From NCBI GenBank assembly GCA_003447545.1, contig DLYX01000642.1, positions 1 to 8,200 of the forward strand: a stretch of 8,200 bases of DNA, read 5' to 3'. Both the position numbers and the translations under genes were made by a program. Positions 5,844-8,200 of the stretch are shown here, one piece after another. The notes below the pieces were generated by a model, which had not been told where the DNA came from, did no database searches, and saw only the letters and a list, made by a program, of their open reading frames with translations. The first letter of the stretch is position 1, and each line of letters opens with the position of its first letter. This DNA comes from Deltaproteobacteria bacterium (GTDB lineage: Bacteria; Desulfobacterota; Binatia; UBA12015).

Positions 5844-6911
5844 ATGACGTCAAAAACTGCGAATCCCCTCCATACGCGTGTTTGTGATCTTCTGGAAATT
5901 GATATTCCGGTGGTGCAGACCGGGATGGGGTGGGTAGCGACACCGTCTCTCGTGGCCGGTGCTTGCAACGCGGGGGTTTTCGGATTCCTTGCAGCGGCAG
6001 GACTTCCTCTCGAGGAAGTGGAAGCTTCGATTCGGGAAACCAAAGAATTGACCGATCGCCCGTTCGGGGTGAACTTCTTGATGGATGCTCCGGGCGCTGC
6101 GGAGATTGTCGAAATGATTCTCCGTTACGAGGTTCGAGCCGCAGGCTATAATCGCGCGCCAAGTGCGGATTTGATCCAGCGACTCAAAAAAGAAGGTGTT
6201 CTCTGTATCCCGACCTGTGGTGCACCGAGGCATGTGCAAAAGGCCGAGAAGCTGGGCGCCGATATGGTGATTGTGCAGGGAGGCGAGGGTGGTGGCCACA
6301 CTGGATCCATTCCCACCTCCCTGCAAATTTCAGCCTGCGCCGATGCTGTCGAGATTCCGGTTCTTGCGGCCGGTGGTTTCAAGGACGGGCGAGGTCTCGT
6401 AGCGGCGCTTGCCTATGGAGCTGCCGGGATTGCCATGGGTACTCGTTTTCTGCTGACTCAGGAAAGTCCGGTGCCGGCGCAGACGATGAATCGTTATATT
6501 GAGGCGGGGCTGGGAGATGTGATTGTGACATCCGAGATCGACGGTATGCCCCAGCGAGTGGTGGTGAACGAATTGGTGCGTGAACTCGAGGGCAGCAGCG
6601 GGCTGTCCCGGTTGATGTTCGCCTTTCGCAACGCAATGGAATTTCGTCGCGTTTCGGGTGCGTCGATTCTGGACCTGCTGAAGTCGGGCCTGGCCATGCG
6701 GAAAAACGAGGGTCTGACGCGGAGTCAGCTACTTCTTGCCGCGAATGCTCCGATGCTCGCTCGACGCGCGATGACTGAAGGCGATCCTATAAGCGGCTAT
6801 TTGCCGAGCGGCTCGGTTGCTGGATTGATCGAAGATGAACCCACATGCCAGGAACTGGTGGAGCGCATTCGTACGGAGGCAATGGATGCTCTCGACCGAC
6901 TGCAGTGCTGA
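5844..6911 (+). CDS. Nitronate monooxygenase-family FMN flavoprotein, IpdC-like
   Basis: This 355-residue TIM-barrel flavoprotein belongs to the nitronate monooxygenase (2-nitropropane dioxygenase) superfamily and is expected in the cytoplasm with bound FMN. Visible marks are PVVQTGMGWVA at 22-32, VQGGEGGGHTG at 144-154 with H152 as the likely active-site His, and the phosphate-binding AAGGFKDGRGLVAALAYGA (175-193) followed by MGTRFLLTQES (198-208). The C-terminal third (FAFRNAMEFRR, LTRSQLLLAANAPML, LPSGSVAGLIEDEPTCQELV) is shared, as I recall, with the mycobacterial Rv3553/IpdC branch. That branch acts on a CoA-bound ring intermediate of steroid C/D-ring breakdown rather than on nitronates. 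A CoA-thioester substrate is therefore a reasonable inference, not shown. ATG at 5844 follows a weak purine-rich GAAAAGAGA ribosome site. It is divergent from the ThuA fusion and ends 6 bases from the opposite MBL gene. No steroid genes are visible nearby. Family confidence is high; subfamily confidence is moderate. Confidence 0.88.
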   Translation: MTSKTANPLHTRVCDLLEIDIPVVQTGMGWVATPSLVAGACNAGVFGFLAAAGLPLEEVEASIRETKELTDRPFGVNFLMDAPGAAEIVEMILRYEVRAAGYNRAPSADLIQRLKKEGVLCIPTCGAPRHVQKAEKLGADMVIVQGGEGGGHTGSIPTSLQISACADAVEIPVLAAGGFKDGRGLVAALAYGAAGIAMGTRFLLTQESPVPAQTMNRYIEAGLGDVIVTSEIDGMPQRVVVNELVRELEGSSGLSRLMFAFRNAMEFRRVSGASILDLLKSGLAMRKNEGLTRSQLLLAANAPMLARRAMTEGDPISGYLPSGSVAGLIEDEPTCQELVERIRTEAMDALDRLQC

Positions 6912-6921
6912 GCGAGCTCAG
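6908..6921. repeat. Short inverted repeat spanning both stop codons of two convergent genes
   Basis: CTGAGC-GA-GCTCAG is a perfect 6-base inverted repeat that contains the TGA stops of both convergent genes (6909-6911 on + and 6918-6920 on -). As RNA it could form only a 5-bp stem with a CGAG loop and has no U-run, so it is a weak terminator candidate at best. Part of the symmetry follows simply from both genes ending in TGA. Confidence 0.3.
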
Positions 6922-7799
6922 GAGACGAGCGACCAATCATCTCCGGTGCGGATGACCCTGTTCTCGCGCAACAACTTGCCCAGATGGGACCGAACGGAGG
7001 TTCCAGCCGCCGGCCATAGAAACTCGGGCACATCCGCATAGATAATTCGGACCATATCCGGGACAGCCGAAACGCCCTGGCCGAGAACCTCGAGGATTTG
7101 CTCCTCGCGTAAATTCCGATGGGCGATGTACTGGCGAATCTTTTCGCCGGCATTCCGAATGACCGGGCCGTGTGCGGGGTAGAGAACTTCGGGCTCCAAC
7201 TCGAGGAGCCTCTGCAGAGACTCCATATAGTCGAAAAGGTCCCCACCATGTTCCGGAATCACGGTCGTGCCTGCACCGAGGACGACATCGCCGGTGAAGA
7301 TCGCCCGCTCTTCCTCCAGCCAGTAGCAGAGATGGTCACATGCATGTCCGGGCGTGAAAATTGCCCGCAGAGTTGCACCTTCGGTTTCGATAACTGCCTC
7401 GCCATCGATCGCCACAACAGGTCCGTCAATCGGCCCATCCATACCTTTCCAGGGGCGCTTGGATGTGACCAGATCGCCAAAATGTTCGCGGACGTTCGCG
7501 ATACCGCCGATATGGTCCGGATGAGCATGGGTGGCGACAATTCCTTGCAGCTCCCGGCTGTCGCGATGCTCGTCGAGTGCCTGAATCAGGAGAGGCATAT
7601 AGGCGGGCGTGCCATCTCCGGTGTCGAGAAGAAGCGGGCGTGCGGAGGTTCCGACCAGGTAGGTATTGGTACCCGGCCCGGTAAAGGGTCCCGGGTTTTG
7701 CCCCAGAACTGTCACCACGCGGTCGCTCCAGACGTCAATATCGGACATCGTAAGCCCGATCATATTGCCTTGAACCACGCGGCCTGGGGAGTCGCTCAT
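6918..7799 (-). CDS. Metallo-beta-lactamase-fold hydrolase, LACTB2-like
   Basis: This 293-residue protein is a metallo-beta-lactamase-fold hydrolase of the LACTB2/RNase-like group, cytoplasmic with a two-zinc site. The metal ligands are all present: HAHPDH at 91-96 (H91, H93, D95, H96), H152 in TPGHACDH, D171 in FTGDVVLG and H210 in YPAHGPVI. The opening NPGPFTGPGTNTYLVG (35-50) and the C-terminal region at 217-290, including REEQILEVL and a winged-helix-like stretch, match the LACTB2 layout. Homologues cleave RNA or hydrolyse ester and thioester bonds, so the substrate cannot be named. The ATG at 7799 lies 10 bases after the stop of the upstream gene, which implies co-transcription. A second ATG at 7763 (residue 13) has a better AAGG ribosome site and keeps all conserved parts, so the true start may be there. 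The gene converges on the flavoprotein gene with a 6-base gap. Confidence 0.9.
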   Translation of the reverse strand: MSDSPGRVVQGNMIGLTMSDIDVWSDRVVTVLGQNPGPFTGPGTNTYLVGTSARPLLLDTGDGTPAYMPLLIQALDEHRDSRELQGIVATHAHPDHIGGIANVREHFGDLVTSKRPWKGMDGPIDGPVVAIDGEAVIETEGATLRAIFTPGHACDHLCYWLEEERAIFTGDVVLGAGTTVIPEHGGDLFDYMESLQRLLELEPEVLYPAHGPVIRNAGEKIRQYIAHRNLREEQILEVLGQGVSAVPDMVRIIYADVPEFLWPAAGTSVRSHLGKLLRENRVIRTGDDWSLVS

Positions 7800-7809
7800 C
7801 GGTGCGCGA

Positions 7810-8200
7810 TCAGTCTTTCGGCGTGTGCGCGTCGACCCATGCGCGGTATCCGCCGTAGCCGATGGCTTCGTGGCGTTGAGCTGCCTTTTGTGAAATCTTT
7901 TCGGTGTTCGAAGAGTCTACCGCAGCAACCTTTTCGGCAAGGTAGCTCGCCACCGAAGCGCTGTGTTTTCGAGAGGCTACAAGGTTGCCTTTCCCGGTAA
8001 CGACATTGCCGCAACCAAAAACATTCTCGAAGGTAACAACCTTGCCCTTGTCCGCGTCTTCAAGGCGGAGAAGTTCTCCATCCATCGGCAGACCTTCGAT
8101 GGGTTCGGGGATCGAACCGATCGAAGAAATCACCAAGGATGCGTCTGCATTGCGAACGTCGCCGGGGACGATGGCGGCTTTACCATTTTCATCCAGACGC
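7810..8200 (-). CDS. FAD/NAD(P)-dependent oxidoreductase, C-terminal part (runs off the right edge)
   Basis: The frame is open from the window edge to a TGA at 7810-7812, giving about 129 C-terminal residues; the start lies beyond position 8200. It reads as the end of a two-dinucleotide-fold flavoprotein of the adrenodoxin/ferredoxin-NADP reductase or glutamate-synthase small-chain type. LVISSIGSIPEPIEGLP is the usual 'SIG..P..GLP' strand, and VFGCGNVVTGKGNLVASRKHS is the final FAD-contact segment, where these enzymes normally have 'GD/GW...GPTG..GT'. A helical tail follows, ending RAWVDAHTPKD. The N-terminal GxGxxG FAD motif cannot be checked. It sits 10 bases upstream of the MBL gene on the same strand, so the two probably form an operon. 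The electron partner and substrate are unknown; the assignment is by pattern recognition. Confidence 0.7.
   Translation of the reverse strand, partial: RLDENGKAAIVPGDVRNADASLVISSIGSIPEPIEGLPMDGELLRLEDADKGKVVTFENVFGCGNVVTGKGNLVASRKHSASVASYLAEKVAAVDSSNTEKISQKAAQRHEAIGYGGYRAWVDAHTPKD

Noticed and set aside
5476..6162. Open - strand frame of 228 codons across the ThuA/flavoprotein intergenic region
   Set aside because: It overlaps the conserved 5' ends of two divergent genes in wrong frames, and its Arg/Ser/Pro-rich composition is that of a shadow frame.
7119..8000. Open + strand frame of 293 codons opposite the MBL and FAD oxidoreductase genes
   Set aside because: It is antisense to two clearly conserved proteins, crosses their junction and shows no domain signature.
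1..8200. CRISPR array, tRNA/rRNA genes, insertion sequence ends or phage attachment sites
   Set aside because: No regularly spaced direct repeats, cloverleaf-like segments, transposase or integrase coding sequence were found on reading both strands.

Overview
The window holds ordinary bacterial coding DNA with moderately high GC (about 55-60% by eye, not computed), tight gene packing and mostly TGA stop codons. An F420-type luciferase-like oxidoreductase, a nitronate-monooxygenase-type flavoprotein of the kind found in steroid degraders, and a very large ThuA/sugar-dehydrogenase/cytochrome fusion point to a metabolically versatile, aerobic, non-model soil or water bacterium with a cell envelope that matures c-type cytochromes. 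The lineage cannot be fixed from the sequence; Binatota, Myxococcota or a similar group is only a guess. No tRNA, rRNA, CRISPR array, insertion sequence or phage gene was seen.

Layout: (1) 3-464 (+), the C-terminal part of an F420-dependent luciferase-like monooxygenase, apparently cut by an in-frame TAG at 30-32. (2) 373-588 (-), a 71-residue four-cysteine mini-protein whose 3' end overlaps gene 1 tail-to-tail. (3) 670-2226 (+), a WsaF-like family 4 glycosyltransferase with a long unassigned N-terminal region. (4) 2258-5725 (-), a 1155-residue exported fusion of ThuA, glucose/sorbosone dehydrogenase propeller, PKD-like region, mono-haem cytochrome c and a C-terminal beta-rich module. (5) 5844-6911 (+), a nitronate monooxygenase/IpdC-like flavoprotein. 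(6) 6918-7799 (-), a LACTB2-like metallo-beta-lactamase-fold hydrolase. (7) 7810-8200 (-), the C-terminal part of an FAD/NAD(P) oxidoreductase that runs off the right edge.

The coding strand flips at almost every gene (+,-,+,-,+,-,-), so most units look monocistronic. Only genes 7 and 6 form a clear two-gene operon, with a 10-nt gap. Intergenic space is small. The two divergent gaps (589-669 and 5726-5843) must carry the promoters for four genes, but no confident -35/-10 pair was found. The second of these contains an imperfect hairpin or operator-like dyad. The two clean convergent junctions (2227-2257 and 6912-6917) carry inverted repeats spanning stop codons, without U-tracts.

The genes do not form one evident pathway. 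Several are flavin/F420/haem oxidoreductases (1, 4, 5, 7), which suits a catabolic genome. The best leads for a second look are the nonsense codon in gene 1, the antisense-overlapping four-Cys protein, the five-part electron-transfer fusion, and the IpdC-like character of gene 5. Nothing here amounts to strong evidence for a wholly new defence or mobile system.
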